In this document: piece by piece, positions 42,366 to 61,361 of the stretch
How the letters are laid out: the number at the start of each line of letters is the position of its first letter
Position numbering within the stretch: position 1 is the first letter of the stretch
Source of the DNA: Laccaria trichodermophora
Lineage: Eukaryota > Basidiomycota > Agaricomycetes > Agaricales > Hydnangiaceae
NCBI GenBank assembly: GCA_018417955.1
Contig: JACTVC010000056.1
Coordinates: 62,001-126,000 of the forward strand
DNA length: 64,000 nucleotides
Reading direction: 5' to 3'
Notes under the pieces: generated by a model
What the model was told of the DNA's origin: nothing
Database searches by the model: none
What the model saw: the letters and a program-made list of their open reading frames with translations, nothing else
Made by a program: the position numbers and the translations under genes

Positions 42366-43151
42366 CTAATGTATTAATACTATAATTATAATATAAAAAC
42401 ATTAATTATTAAATTATTATATTTATTTATAATTATATCTATTTACTTACTTTTATAATTTATTTAGTTGGATCCACCAACAAATAATTAATTAGTAATT
42501 TTTATATTAATTATTTTCAGCTGCTGTTTTTTTTTTGCCGCAGCAGGCACTACTATAAAATGCGTTTGCAATTCTAAAAAATTATTTTATTGTTATTTTT
42601 ATTTTATTGTTATTGTTATTGTTATTTTATTGTTATTGTTATTGTTATTTTTTTGTTATTGTTATTGTTATTTCGGGAACAGGTAATAGCAGCACTTGTG
42701 TCTTGCTTCTGGCAAAGCAAAGGAGCGATTCTGCTTCTTATTAATCGAAGGAGCGCTAGCAAGTATGTCTTTTTAGCGCTAGTTACTATTAGTTGGATAT
42801 AATATTTATATTACAGCTAGCTACTTATTTGTTAATAATCAATAATTACTACCAATAATAAGCTTAAAAGTATTATTTTCTTGCTTTGATGATACAACTG
42901 CTTATTCATAATGCTACAATTACAACTACAACTACAAGAAGTAGCATATAATGGATTATCTTTTTACTCTTTTTACTTTATTTACTATTTTTACTAGTTA
43001 CGATAAAGTATTAGAATTAGAAATGCAGAATAAAAATAAATGTACCAGAATAAATAAGAAAATCAGCCTTTTATTTATTGATTTTTTGCGTAGCTTTTCT
43101 TATTTTTTATTAGTTAATTGAGTTATAAATTTTGTATATTTTTTTTTTTAG
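42366..43151. other. Intergenic, no gene seen
   Basis: AT-rich with a TTATTG microsatellite (42587-42672) directly followed by CGGGAACAGGT (42674-42684), and short GC modules at 42690-42780 and 42895-42950. Confidence 0.72.
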
Positions 43152-43222
43152 CAAGAGCGAGATGATTTGAACACCCACCAACAGTTTTGGAGACCGCTAT
43201 ACTACCATTATACTACACTCTC
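43152..43222 (-). tRNA. trnW: tRNA-Trp (anticodon CCA)
   Basis: Acceptor GAGAGTG/CGCTCTT, D arm GTAT/GTAT, anticodon stem GCGGT/ACTGT with loop CTCCAAA, so the anticodon is CCA. T arm GGGTG/CATCT around TTCAAAT. CCA strictly pairs with UGG. Most mitochondria that read UGA as Trp carry UCA instead, so either C34 is modified or edited, the tRNA wobbles onto UGA, or a second trnW(uca) lies outside the window. Confidence 0.9.
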
Positions 43223-43947
43223 TTTTTGTAGCTACTTTTATTGTTAGTTATCATTAGCTACTGTGTCTGCGTAGCGATTCATAAGTAGTAAATCATAAGT
43301 AGCGCCACCTGTTGTGTGCTAGCAAGTGTGTCTGGCTGCTTCGCTAGCAAGTAGTTGTAGTTGTAAAAACTACAACTACAACCGGAAGCAAAGCGCTACT
43401 GACACAAAAGAATCGCTTCGCGCTTCTTCGATTAATAAGGAGCAGAATCGCTTCGCGCTTCGCGCTTCTGGCGAAGCAAGACACAACTTAATCAAAGTAG
43501 TTTTTCTGCGTAGCTTTGCTGGATAATCCTACTTGATTTGTTACCCTTTGTTTATTTTAGCAATGCCTTGATTGTAAGTTTTATTATTGAAAGCTTAAAA
43601 GTAGTTTTAACACAAGTGCTTTTCTTCTGGTTGCGAAGCAGATTTATAGTATTGATAGAAGAATAAAGCAAGCCTTGTTGTGATTGCTACTTATGAATCG
43701 CTACTTATGATTCGCTACTTCGATTCGCTACTTCTTGTGTCTGATTCATAAGTAGCTTCATAAGGAGCAGAATCGCTACGCGCTCCTTCGATTAATAAGA
43801 AGCAGAATCGCTCCTTCGATAAATAAGGAGTAGTTGCTACGCTACTTTTATTAATAAGGCACAATTGCCAGTAGCAAGACAAAATAAGTAGCGATTATTA
43901 GCAATAATACTTGTTAGATTTTATTTTTTTAATTAAATTAATTTTAT
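43223..43947. other. Intergenic, element-rich
   Basis: Between trnA and trnW. GC-module chains 43255-43500 and 43675-43885, including short GCTTCGC heptamer repeats (43410-43480) that parallel the GCTACGC and GCTCCGC arrays. The short ORF at 43326 is repeat-derived. Confidence 0.75.
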
Positions 43948-44019
43948 TGGAGAAAGATAGATTCGAACTATCATAATTATATTGCAAATATAACCGATTA
44001 ACCATTATCAGATTTCCCC
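43948..44019 (-). tRNA. trnA: tRNA-Ala (anticodon UGC)
   Basis: Acceptor GGGGAAA/TTTCTCC, perfect anticodon stem TTATA/TATAA with loop TTTGCAA (anticodon UGC), T arm GATAG/CTATC around TTCGAAT. Confidence 0.93.
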
Positions 44020-44569
44020 TGCTTATTAATTATTATTAAAGTTTTTTAATACTTTAATATATATTCTAATCAGTAGTGATTCTAAATTATTATTAATAAA
44101 AAAAGTAGCTTACTTTAGTTTTTGTGTAAAAGCAATTCTTAAATAAGTAGCTTTGCTTGTTTTTTGCTTTAGCTACTTACTGCTGGGATTAATCAACAAG
44201 GATTAATAAAAGCTACTAGCAATTGTGGCTGGCTGCTTCGCTAGCAAGTAGTTGTAAAAACTACAACTCCAACCAGAAGCAAAGAGCCGCTTATGAGTTA
44301 GCAGTTGTGTCTTGCTTCGCCAGAAGCGCTAAGCGATTCTTTTGTGTCTGTAGCGAGCTACTTCGATTAATAAGGAGCAGAATCGCTTCGCAGGATTATC
44401 CAACAACTGCTCCGCTTGGCGAAGCAAAACACACTTGCTAGTAGCGATTCATAAGTAGCAGTTGTTGCTGCGGCTTGTGTAACTAGCAGCCGCTGCGTAG
44501 CTCGCTTCTTATAAATCGCTCCTTTGCTTTGCCAGAAGCAAGACACAAGAAGTAGCTTTTAATATTATA
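44020..44569. other. Intergenic, element-rich
   Basis: Between trnM and trnA. A GC-module chain fills 44210-44560. No gene seen; the short ORF at 44223 is element translation. Confidence 0.72.
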
Positions 44570-44642
44570 TAAGACCTAAGGGAGTTGAACCCTTATAATA
44601 TCCATTATGAGCGAACTGCATTAACCATTATGCTAAAGTCTT
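44570..44642 (-). tRNA. trnM: tRNA-Met (anticodon CAU)
   Basis: Acceptor AAGACTT/AAGGTCTT end pairs with G-U, anticodon stem GTTCG/TGGAT (two wobble pairs) with loop CTCATAA (anticodon CAU), T arm AAGGG/CCCTT around TTCAACT. Whether elongator or initiator is not decided; a second CAU tRNA lies at 58109-58181. Confidence 0.88.
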
Positions 44643-45932
44643 TAACTCATTTTTTGATGAACATTTATGTTTAAATAAAAGCTACACAAAAAATGCAAGC
44701 ATTTTTTTGGCTAAAAATTATAATAATAAATATAAAAGCTACGCAAACATTAATACCTATATTCTAATTTTTAATAAAAATTTATAATTTTTTTTACTTC
44801 TTTTAATAATAAATGTTTATAATATATTGAACAAATTTAATGTATTAATAATATAACTTTTAATTCATTAGTTTTTTAATTTATTTAAAGGGTTTTATTT
44901 ACCCCGCTGGCTACTGCTATAAAAATTCATAATACCTAGCAATTTATAGGGCCTGGATTTTTAATCTTAATACTTGTGAGTGGTATTATTAATAAAAGCT
45001 ACTTCGATGGCTCTGATTCTTAAGTAGCGCTGCTTATTAATAAGCTACTTCGCGAAGCAGCTGAGCCATCGCTCCTTATGAGTCGCTCCTTAGCGTTACA
45101 GAATCAGACACAAGAAGTAGCAGTTGTTACTGCGGCTTGTGTAACTAGCAGCCGCTGCGTAGCTAGCTACTAGCAAGTGTGTCTAAATAAGCTTATGAAT
45201 TAGCATTTGTTGGTAGTAGTAGTTGTGGTATTTACAACTACAACTACAAGCACAGCAGCCACCTGCTGGCAAAGCAAGCGCAGACACAAAATAAGCTGCT
45301 ACTGGGTGCAGCTTTTTATTTTTGGGGATTATCTTATAATCATAAGTAGCGTTGGATAATGAAAATCATCAGCAGAGTAAAAAGATAATCCTAGTATTTA
45401 TTTTTATTTTGTTTTGTTTTGTTTATTTTGTTTTGCTTTGTTTTTACTAATTGCAACTTTATTTATAAAAAGCTAAAGCAGCTAAAGCAGCTAAAGCAGC
45501 TAAAGCAGCTACAACAAATGTAAAATTTATTAAAAATTAAAACTAAAAAAAAACTACGTAAAGATCCATCAACTAAAGACAAGTGTACTAAGTAAAATAA
45601 AATTACTAATTACTAGGTATTGCTAAGAAGAGGTGGCGCTACTAGCAATTGTGCCAGGCGAAGCAAAGCGTAGCAGTTGTTGGTAGTGGTAGTTGTGGTA
45701 TTTACAACTACAACTACCAGCAGCGCTTTAGCTGCAGCAGCCACCTGATGGCTCAGCTGCTACGCTAAGTAGCTCGCTACTTCTGCGTAGCGAGGCTACG
45801 CTTGCTTTGCCACACAAGAAGCGGCACTTGCTTTGCTTTGAAAGGGGGTATAGTTATTATATTTAATGTAGTTTTATATTTTAATTATTAATTTATATTA
45901 TATTTTTATTTTAGTCTACAGTATTAAATTGG
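44643..45932. other. Intergenic, 1.3 kb
   Basis: AT-rich with GC-module chains at 44995-45300 and 45635-45840, and an AGCTAAAGC nonamer array (about 45470-45511). A GCAGCGCTTTAGCTGCAGCAGC palindromic module at 45720-45745 recurs at 61510-61545. No gene seen. Confidence 0.72.
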
Positions 45933-47375
45933 CTATAATATTTTAGTGCTTTTAAAGCCATAAAATGCTTGGCGTCTAAGAATAAAACTTTTTAATATAT
46001 CGTTAATCACTGTAGAATGACATAGACGAATTTTGAATAAAAGGTTGTTCAATTTTAATGAGGACAGCACCGGGGATTGCTGAAATTGATCTGCATGTTT
46101 GTTAGTTAAATTGTTTTCTATCCATGCTAATTTATTTTCTAATTCCCTAGGAAACAATAAATTGAATTTATACCTATCATTGGCTTCTCCTTCTTCATAA
46201 GATTCGGTAAATGTAAAGAATACTACTATCTTTTCTGGATTAATAGGTAGAACACTCTCAGGGGCTAAATCACTAGATATAAATGGATCAGAGAATTCTT
46301 GGTAATACTTATTTTGTAACATCTCATTAGTGGCAGGAAAAATAGCACGATATTGCACGTTTCAAATATCGACGCACTCAAAAGTATGATTTCCAATAGT
46401 TAAATTATCTGATCATAACGATGTTTGATTGTCTTCTGGAGTTCCCAATTGTTTAGTATAATCTACTGGAAAATTCCCTCTTGAACTAAATTCTTGATTA
46501 AAGATACCTATTAAAGGCTTTAAGGAATCAAAATAAGGATAATTTATTATAGTATTTCTAATATAATCGAAAGCATCAATGTAAGAATTGTTTCTAGCAA
46601 GTAAATTAATTTCATCTAATAGTTGATTCTGGTCTGATTTAACTGTTATTCTGCTTTGATCGATTTCTAAAAGTTTTAATTTATCTTCCTTTTCAGATGA
46701 AAATAAATTGTATTTATCTATTAAACTAGAATATTCTTCATTTTCACTATCTTCGGAATCGTATTGAAAGAATAAATTATCTTTTGGATCTGGTAACCAT
46801 CCCTGGTTAGTTAGTTTATTATAATTATCACTAATAATTCTAAAATTAATATATGGATTAGTATGATACTCACCTATTAATTGAATATCTGTACCTGGAT
46901 TAGTATGATACTCACCTATTAATTGAATATCTGTACCTATATCCCCTCCTACATACCATTCTGATAATAAAGAGAAATTATCTAGAAGACACCCTGCTTC
47001 GCCATTGTGAATGAACATATATATAAAATATATTAAATTTATAAATAAAAACACAGTTACATAAATAGTATTATAAATTATACTTCAGTTTCTAATTAAA
47101 TTAATAAAATAAAATTCGAATTTTAAGTTAAATATTTTTATATTGATAGGTAAAGCACCACATAGTTTAAATTTAACTATCAATAAAAATGTTATATACT
47201 TACTATTTTCTAGTCGCACAAGCAAGTCGTGGGCTTTGCCAATACAGTATGAAATAGTTAATCCTAAAATTAGCAAAATTAAGAAAATTTCGTAGAATGG
47301 GCTTAGAAAGAATGTACCTAAGCTTAGAGTATCAATTATTAAAAATCGAACATAGGAATAAAAATTGTTAGGATG
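45933..47375 (-). CDS. Unidentified membrane-anchored ORF downstream of cox1
   Basis: Reading TGA as Trp at 47085-47087, 46413-46415 and 46362-46364 gives one frame open from 47375 to a TAG at 45933. Up to 480 residues: an N-terminal part with four or five hydrophobic segments (for example FLSPFYEIFLILLILGLTIS and INLIYFIYMFIHN) and a hydrophilic ~330-residue C-terminal domain rich in acidic residues. The first ATG (about 47019) lies inside the membrane region, so translation likely starts at a non-ATG codon upstream. An exact 42-nt duplication (46859-46942 region) repeats the unit GTDIQLIGEYHTNP. Stop to cox1 spacing is ~110 nt, so co-transcription with cox1 is likely. No family recognised. 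Confidence 0.68.
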
Positions 47376-47486
47376 TTATTTGCCTTAACAAAAGATTGTA
47401 AAATTCAAAGATTATAAATAAATTTATTTAATTTATTATAATTTAGCGAAGTTTTAAGTGTATATGTATTATTTTTCATTTTTTTT

Positions 47487-54961
<7,475 letters not shown>

Positions 54962-55241
54962 GCCTTCTACTTATTGGTTTCATGGCTTAGATCTTGACTA
55001 TTATCTATTTTTTTAATTGTGTCTGTGTCTAGCGATACTTATATTTATACTTATACTTAAAGAAAGATATAAGTAGTTTTTGCTACGACGATTAATAAGC
55101 TACTTATGATAAATAGCTAGTTTTTTGCGTAGCTTTTTTATTATACTTTAATATTTTCTAACTTATTCTTGAAGCTAAAGTATAGTAGCAGGAGATATAC
55201 TGCTTTTATATGATAAAAATAAATTTTATTCTTATTAATTA

Positions 55242-55316
55242 AGACATCTTATTGGACTTGAACCAATAATCTTATGCTCCGAAGGCAAACGCTTTACCAG
55301 TTTAGCTAAAGATGTT
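55242..55316 (-). tRNA. trnR: tRNA-Arg (anticodon UCG)
   Basis: Anticodon stem TTTGC/GCATA (one mismatch) with loop CTTCGGA (anticodon UCG), T arm ATTGG/CCAAT around TTCAAGT, acceptor AACATCT/AGATGTC with an A-C at the first pair. Decodes the rare CGN codons; the imperfect stems make ends uncertain by 1 nt. Confidence 0.85.
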
Positions 55317-58108
55317 AATGCATATTTATATTTTTTTGCGTAGCTTTTTGTTGTGCCTCCTGCTACGCAGGATTAGCTTTTATTTTATTGTGTAGCAAAG
55401 CAAACGTAGTTTCTTTTTGTACAGAAGACCAATATTAAAAGAGAGTTAAGAAATCTAAAGCTGAAATTTATCTATTAATACAATTATTATTAGTTGTGTG
55501 GTGGCTGTAGTTGTAGTTGTAGTTTTTACAACTACAACTGCAACCAACAGCTAATTATTTTAATTTGTTTATGCTATGATTTTATTTTCGCTAATGCTAA
55601 AGCTGCTAGACACCAGCAAGGATTATACAATAATAATATCTGTTTATGATTAGCCTTTTATTGTAGTTGAGCTACTGCAATTTAAGTTATTACTATAAAA
55701 TGCTTTTGTTTATATTAAATATAATTATTCTTAAAAAAATATATTAGCAGTTGTGTCTGCATAGCGCTTGCTTCGCTACCCATGCTTTAATAAAAAAAAA
55801 TGCTACGCTTAGCGTAGGAGTGCCTCTTCTTCTGTGCCGCAGCAGAATAATAAGCAAGTAGCGTTTATTATAATAAGTCTTGTATTTTTTTATTCTTAGT
55901 GTTAATTATATTTAAGCAAAAATGCTTTTTGGTGCTTTTATTATTATAATTATAGTTATAGTTATAGTTATTATTATAGTTATAGTTATAGTTATAGTTA
56001 TAGTTATAGTTATAGTTATAGTTATAGTTATAGTTAGATTAAATACATAGCCATAGCAATATTGAAATAAAATTGTATAAATAAATATAAATTTAGTCAA
56101 GGTTCCAGGTTATATTAGAGTATATCTTATATTAATAATAGAACAAGAATAATCTTGTGGTTAGTTAACACAGAAAATATTAATTTTTTTAATTTTTAGA
56201 ACTTATTCTATCTAACACTGAAGTTTGTTAAAAAAGCAAAAAACAAAAAGCAAAAAACTAGCTATTTATCATAAGTAGCTTATTAATCGCCGTAGAAAGA
56301 AAAAAAAAATTAGCAAATATTACACCTATACTCTAAAACCTATTAATATTTAGAAGAAAATCAGTAAAAATAAAAGCTACTTATATCTAAGAATTACTAT
56401 AACTAAAAGTAACAATTACTTTATTTTTTTATAATTGAGATTTATTTAATGATATATAAAGTGCTTGTGCTTGTGCTTGTGCTTGCTAGCTTTTTATTTT
56501 ATAGCTAGTTATTATTATGGTTATGATTATGAATATGATTATGATTATGATTATGATTATGATTATGATTATGATTATGAATATGATTATGAATATGATT
56601 ATGATTGGGCAGCTCCTAGAACATAGCTCGCAATCATACATAGCAATCCTTGAAGTAGAAGTAGCGATTCATAATTATAAGTAGCTTTTATTATACTTAA
56701 ATAGTTTTATAGATAAAATTCTAACTCATTTTTTTAGTAGTTGTATCTAACCCTTTGCTAGATTTTATTTGTAGTTGTAGTTGTAGCGAAGCCACTACAA
56801 CTACAACTACAACCATCACTTGTGTCTGCGGAGCGATTCTGCTCCTTCGATTCTGCTCCTTATGAATCGAAGGAGCAGCTGTTGCTGCTTTAGCCGCTGC
56901 GTAGCTCGCTACTTATAAATCGCTCCTTATGAATCAGAAACAAGAAGTAGCGCTTTGCTTCTTTGTAGTTGTGGTATTTACAACCACAACCAGAAGCAAA
57001 GGCACAATTGCTAGCATCACCAGTGCTGCAGGTAGCTTTATTTTTTATAAGGTAAGGTTGGTTTTACGATTAAAATTAAAAAATAAAGCTAGGCTACTTA
57101 ATACCAATCCCGCTTTTATTCTGATTATGAGTATGAATGCTACGCAGAATATGATTATGAATATGATTATGAATGCTACGCAGAATAAAAATAATAATAA
57201 TAATAATCCTATCCTAATAAGGTAATTGCTATTAAAATAAGTATAATTAACATAATTAGCACTGTGTCTTTTTTATTAATTATAATAACCAACCTTACCC
57301 GATAAATTACTAGCCTTGTAGTAGTTAAGAATACTTAAACTACAACTTAAACTACAACTTAAACTACTACTTAAACTACTACTTAAACAATTATTTCTAT
57401 TTGTATATTTATTTGTTGTGCCTGCGTAGCTCGCTTCATAGGCAGCGATTATTACTAATTTTAACCAACCCAGTCTGTTGCGTATTAGCAGAGAATGGGT
57501 ATACTAGCTACTTATTTTTATTAATTAATAATGCTACTATTACAATACATAATTAAAAAAAAAAAAACTACTATTGCTTTTATAGCATAGCATAGCATAG
57601 CATCTCATAGCATCTCATCGCATCTCATAGGTGCTCATAGGATCTCATAGCATCTCATAGCATAGCAAGGATTATCCAATTAAATTTACTTTTAAGCTTT
57701 AATTCTTAATTAGAAGCTGGCTATCATATCCATATCATATCCTATCATTAACAACAAAAAAATTATAATAATCACTAGTTTTAAGCTTTCCTTTTTATCT
57801 TTTTTTTTAATTATTACTCTAATAAATAATAGTTTGTTTATTCTTGTGTCTGCGTAGCTCGCTTCATAATTAATTACTTATTATTATTATAGGAATAATT
57901 ATAATTATAATAAAAGCTACTTATTTAGAAGCAAGAATTGTGTCTATTTAGGTATAATAATATATTTTGCTTTTTGCAAGAAAAAAAAAAAAAGAGGCAC
58001 TGCTACGCTAAGCTAGTGATTTCTAAGAATATAAGTAGCATACAATAAGTAGCTTAAAAATATAAATTATTCTCCGCTTTGCATCGCCAGGCACAATTGC
58101 TAGTAGCA
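55317..58108. other. Intergenic, 2.8 kb, microsatellite-rich, strand switch
   Basis: No gene seen. Contains a TATAGT hexamer array (55950-56036), GCTTGT run (56461-56488), GATTAT hexamer array (56517-56607), GC-module chain (56770-57015), ACTTAAACTACA 12-mers (57340-57390) and an imperfect CATAGCATCT array (57583-57664). ORFs in the TATAGT array and at 56929 are repeat-derived. Confidence 0.78.
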
Positions 58109-58181
58109 GCTGAAATAGTTTAAAAGGTTAAAACATGCCACTCATGACGGTAAAAAGAAGGTTCAATTCCTTTTTTCGGCT
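58109..58181 (+). tRNA. trnM: tRNA-Met (anticodon CAU), second copy type
   Basis: Acceptor GCTGAAA/TTTCGGC, anticodon loop CTCATGA (anticodon CAU) with stem TGCC/GGTA plus an A-C closing pair, T arm GAAGG/CCTTT around TTCAATT. Distinct in sequence from the trnM at 44570. One of the two is probably the initiator; an Ile-accepting CAU tRNA cannot be excluded. Confidence 0.83.
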
Positions 58182-58976
58182 TTATTTTTGTTTACAATAT
58201 TTGTTGTGCCTCCTGCTACGCAGGAGTAGCTTTCAATTGTTTGCGTAGCTTTTTTGAACAAACCAACAATAGCTAGCTATTGTTGGTTTGCTTACGCTAA
58301 TTGATCTCCTTGATTAATGATAGCAATTGTGCCTACTAGCAGCAATAATTATTAGAATAGCAGACTAGTCATCAGATTCAGAAGTTTGTTGAATAAGGAA
58401 AATAAAATAAGTAGCTAGCTTTAGCATAACATTAATATTAATATTCTTTTGAATATGAATATTTTTTAAATTTCTGCGTAGCGTATGAATTGTTTCATTT
58501 ATTAGTATTTAAATTTAATCTTTAATTATAAAGAAATAATTAATTGTTAGTTTTTTTTTTCCTGCTTTTGCTGCCATTAGATTTAAATTTAATTATCTCT
58601 AGCTTCTTCTTGTAGTTGTAGTTGTAAATACTACAACTACAACCAGTAGCATTATGAATAAGCAGCTGTTGCTGCTTTAGCCGCTGCGTAGCTCGCTACT
58701 TCTGATTCTGCTCCGCTTGCTTTGCTAGTAGCAGTGTCATTAATAAGGAGCAGAATCGCTCCGCGCTCCGCGCTCCGCGCTCCGCGCTCCGCAGACACAA
58801 TATTTTTGTCTTTAGAATAGCTAGACAAAAAAATAGCTAGCTTGAACTTGAAGGTAACAAGCAAGCAGTGAATAAATAACTAATATTATTTATTAATTTC
58901 ATATAAATAATAAAAAAAAAAGTTTAATAAATATAAAAACAAAACAAAACAAATAAAAAAAAAAATAAAACAATAA
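58182..58976. other. Intergenic, upstream of nad1
   Basis: GC modules near 58205-58290 and 58605-58800, the latter including a TAGTTGTA palindrome and the GCTCCGC heptamer array. The final 170 nt before nad1 are A-rich. Confidence 0.75.
58758..58792. repeat. Tandem heptamer array, 5 x GCTCCGC
   Basis: Five perfect copies of GCTCCGC between GAATC and AGACACA, the same context as the GCTACGC array at 678-747. The unit differs from that array at one position (A to C), uniformly in all copies, so the variant arose before expansion or was homogenised. Confidence 0.95.
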
Positions 58977-61361
58977 ATGAATAGTAGTCCTATATTTTTT
59001 AATTTAAATTTACTATTATTGAATTTAATAGATGTTTGTTCTATAATAGTTCCCGTTTTATTAGCGGTAGCTTTTATGACTATAATAGAAAGAAAACAAT
59101 TAGCCGCTCATCAAAGAAGAGTAGGTCCTGTCAAATGATTTGGGAAATCATTTTTATGGGTTAAACTATCAAATTCCGGGAACACCCTAAAGACTATAGT
59201 ACCAAACTATATTCGAAAGAGTATAAGTGGATGAAGTAATTACTCATGTATGGTAATAAGCTATTGTATGAGTGAAAACAAAATGGGTTATCGCGGATCT
59301 AAATCAGATTTAAATTGTAAATCTGTAAAAGAGCAACGAGTAGACGGTAGTTATCTTGATTCGGAAACGATTCCAAGGTTAAGGTGTACTCTAATGGGCG
59401 GCGAAAGTCGTTATCCAGTCAAAATCCCTTCTAAACAATTAAATAGGCCATTGCTCCTTAATTTTGTCGGGTTAACGCTTGAAAAAAAAGGGGTAAAGGC
59501 TTCCGAGGGGAAAAAATATTATAGTTCAAATTCTTACTCTAAATCTACTTCTGGTAGAACTCCTTTGGATCCTTATTTTGTAAGTGGGTTTTCAGATGCT
59601 GAGGCGTCCTTTATAATCCTAATTTTAAAAGAACCCAAAAACGTCACTCATTGAACAGTTAAACCTAGATTTTCAATAGGTCTTCATAAAAAAGACAGAG
59701 AAATACTAGATTTAATTAAATCTTACTTTGGAGGAGTGGGTACAATCTCAGCTCAAAGTAAGGATAGTGTTCAATATCGAGTAGCTTCTTTAAAAGATTT
59801 AAATGGTATAATAATACCACATTTTGAGAAGTATCCTTTAATCACTCAAAAAAAAGCCGACTTTATTTTGTTTAAAAAAATAATAGACCTAATTAACAAT
59901 AAAGAGCATTTAACATTAGAAGGCTTACATAAAATTCTGGCACTCAAAGGCTCTTTAAATTTAGGGTTATCTGAAGAATTAAAAAAAAATTTTCCAGACA
60001 TTATAAAAATAGAAAGACCTTTAGTAGAGAATCAAAAAATTATGGACCCCAATTGATTAACAGGATTTAGTAGTGGGGAAGGGTGTTTTCATGTAAAAAT
60101 TAAAAGCTACGCAGCAAGTAAATCTAAATTAGGTATTCAAATATCTTTATTATTTAAAATAACTCAACATGTAAGAGATAAAGAGTTAATGAAAAGTTTT
60201 ATAGATTATTTAGATTGTGGTTCTGTAAGAAAAAATTCTACTTGAATAGACTACACGGTTGTTAATTATAATGACCTGATCTTTAAAATTGTTCCTTTTT
60301 TCGATAAATATAAGATAATTGGAGTAAAGCTTCAAGATTATTTAGATTTCAAAAGAGTTTCTGAATTAATGAAAACTAAAGATCACTTAACAACATTAGG
60401 CTTAGAAAAAATTAAGGAGATTAAAAAAGGTATGAATAAGGGAAGATAATGAAATAACCCGCTATTTAGTAATTGTATGATAAATTTGATCGCCATGAAC
60501 ACAGTAGGTTATTATGGAGTTTTACAACCTTTTGCAGATGCTTTAAAATTAATTTTAAAGGAAACAGTTATACCTTCTCAGTCTAATAAAGTTTTATTTT
60601 ATTTAGCTCCAGTTTCAACTCTGGTGTTTAGTTTACTAGGTTGGGGAGTGATACCTTTTGGACAAGGTTTACAATTAGCTGATTTATCTTTAGGTATTTT
60701 ATATACTTTAGCTTTATCTTCTTTAGGAGTCTATGGAGTATTATTAGCCGGATGGTCTGCCAATTCCAAATACGCCTTTTTAGGAAGTTTAAGATCCACC
60801 GCTGCTATGATTTCTTATGAATTAATATTAAGTTCTGCTATATTGATCATCATATTATTAACAGGATCTTTAAATTATATTACTATAATAGAAATACAAG
60901 AATCAATATGGTTTATAATACCATTATTACCTGTTTTTATTTTTTATTTTATTAGTATTTTAGCTGAAACTTCTAGAACACCATTTGATTTACAAGAAGC
61001 AGAATCTGAATTAGTAGCAGGTTTTTTTACCGAACATTCATCTGTACCTTTTGTTTTCTTCTTTTTAGGTGAATATTCTTCAATTGTATTATTTAGTTGT
61101 ATTACAGCCATTTTATTTTTAGGTGGTTATAATTTACCTGAATTATTTATTAATGATTTTGTATTAAATATACAATCTTTAATTTTAGGTATTAAAACAT
61201 GTATTTTTTGTTTCTTATTTGTACTTTTCAGAGCTACTTTACCTAGATTAAGATACGATCAATTAATTTCACTTTGTTGGTTAAATTTATTACCCATATG
61301 TGTAGCATTTATTATACTAGTCCCAAGTATTTTAATAGCATTTGATATAGCACCTTACTAA
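58977..61361 (+). CDS. nad1: NADH dehydrogenase subunit 1 (split gene)
   Basis: Exons 58977-59129 and 60498-61361 join to 338 residues, normal for NAD1, the membrane subunit that holds part of the quinone channel of complex I. Exon 1 carries IIERKQLAAHQRRVGP; exon 2 continues NTVGYYGVLQPFADALKL and contains AETSRTPFDLQEAESELVAG, the conserved quinone-site loop. Exon 1 ends in T and the intron in G. ATG start after an A-rich leader, TAA stop. A GTGTACAGGT sequence follows the stop at once. Confidence 0.96.
59130..60497 (+). other. Group I intron in nad1
   Basis: 1368 nt, inserted after GGTCCT of exon 1. Its 5' segment (59163-59420) is the third relative of the shared core found in the rns and nad4 introns, but more diverged (for example AATTCCGGGAACACCC in place of AACTCCGGGGACGTCC). 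Confidence 0.88.
59250..60449 (+). CDS. LAGLIDADG homing endonuclease (nad1 intron)
   Basis: 399 residues when TGA at 59652-59654, 60054-60056 and 60243-60245 are read as Trp; all three fall where paralogues or family members have Trp (for example DPNWLTGFSSGEGCF). Motif 1 is DPYFVSGFSDAEASFIIL, motif 2 is NWLTGFSSGEGCFHVKI. No frameshift, so probably functional. A short AGCTACGCAGCAAG piece in motif 2's downstream strand (60103-60118, SYAAS) looks like a minimal GC element tolerated in frame. N-terminal region shared with the rns and nad4 intron ORFs. Confidence 0.9.

Noticed and set aside
55912..56100. Minus-strand ORF rich in Thr-Ile repeats
   Set aside because: It is a translation of the TATAGT hexamer array and has no independent support.
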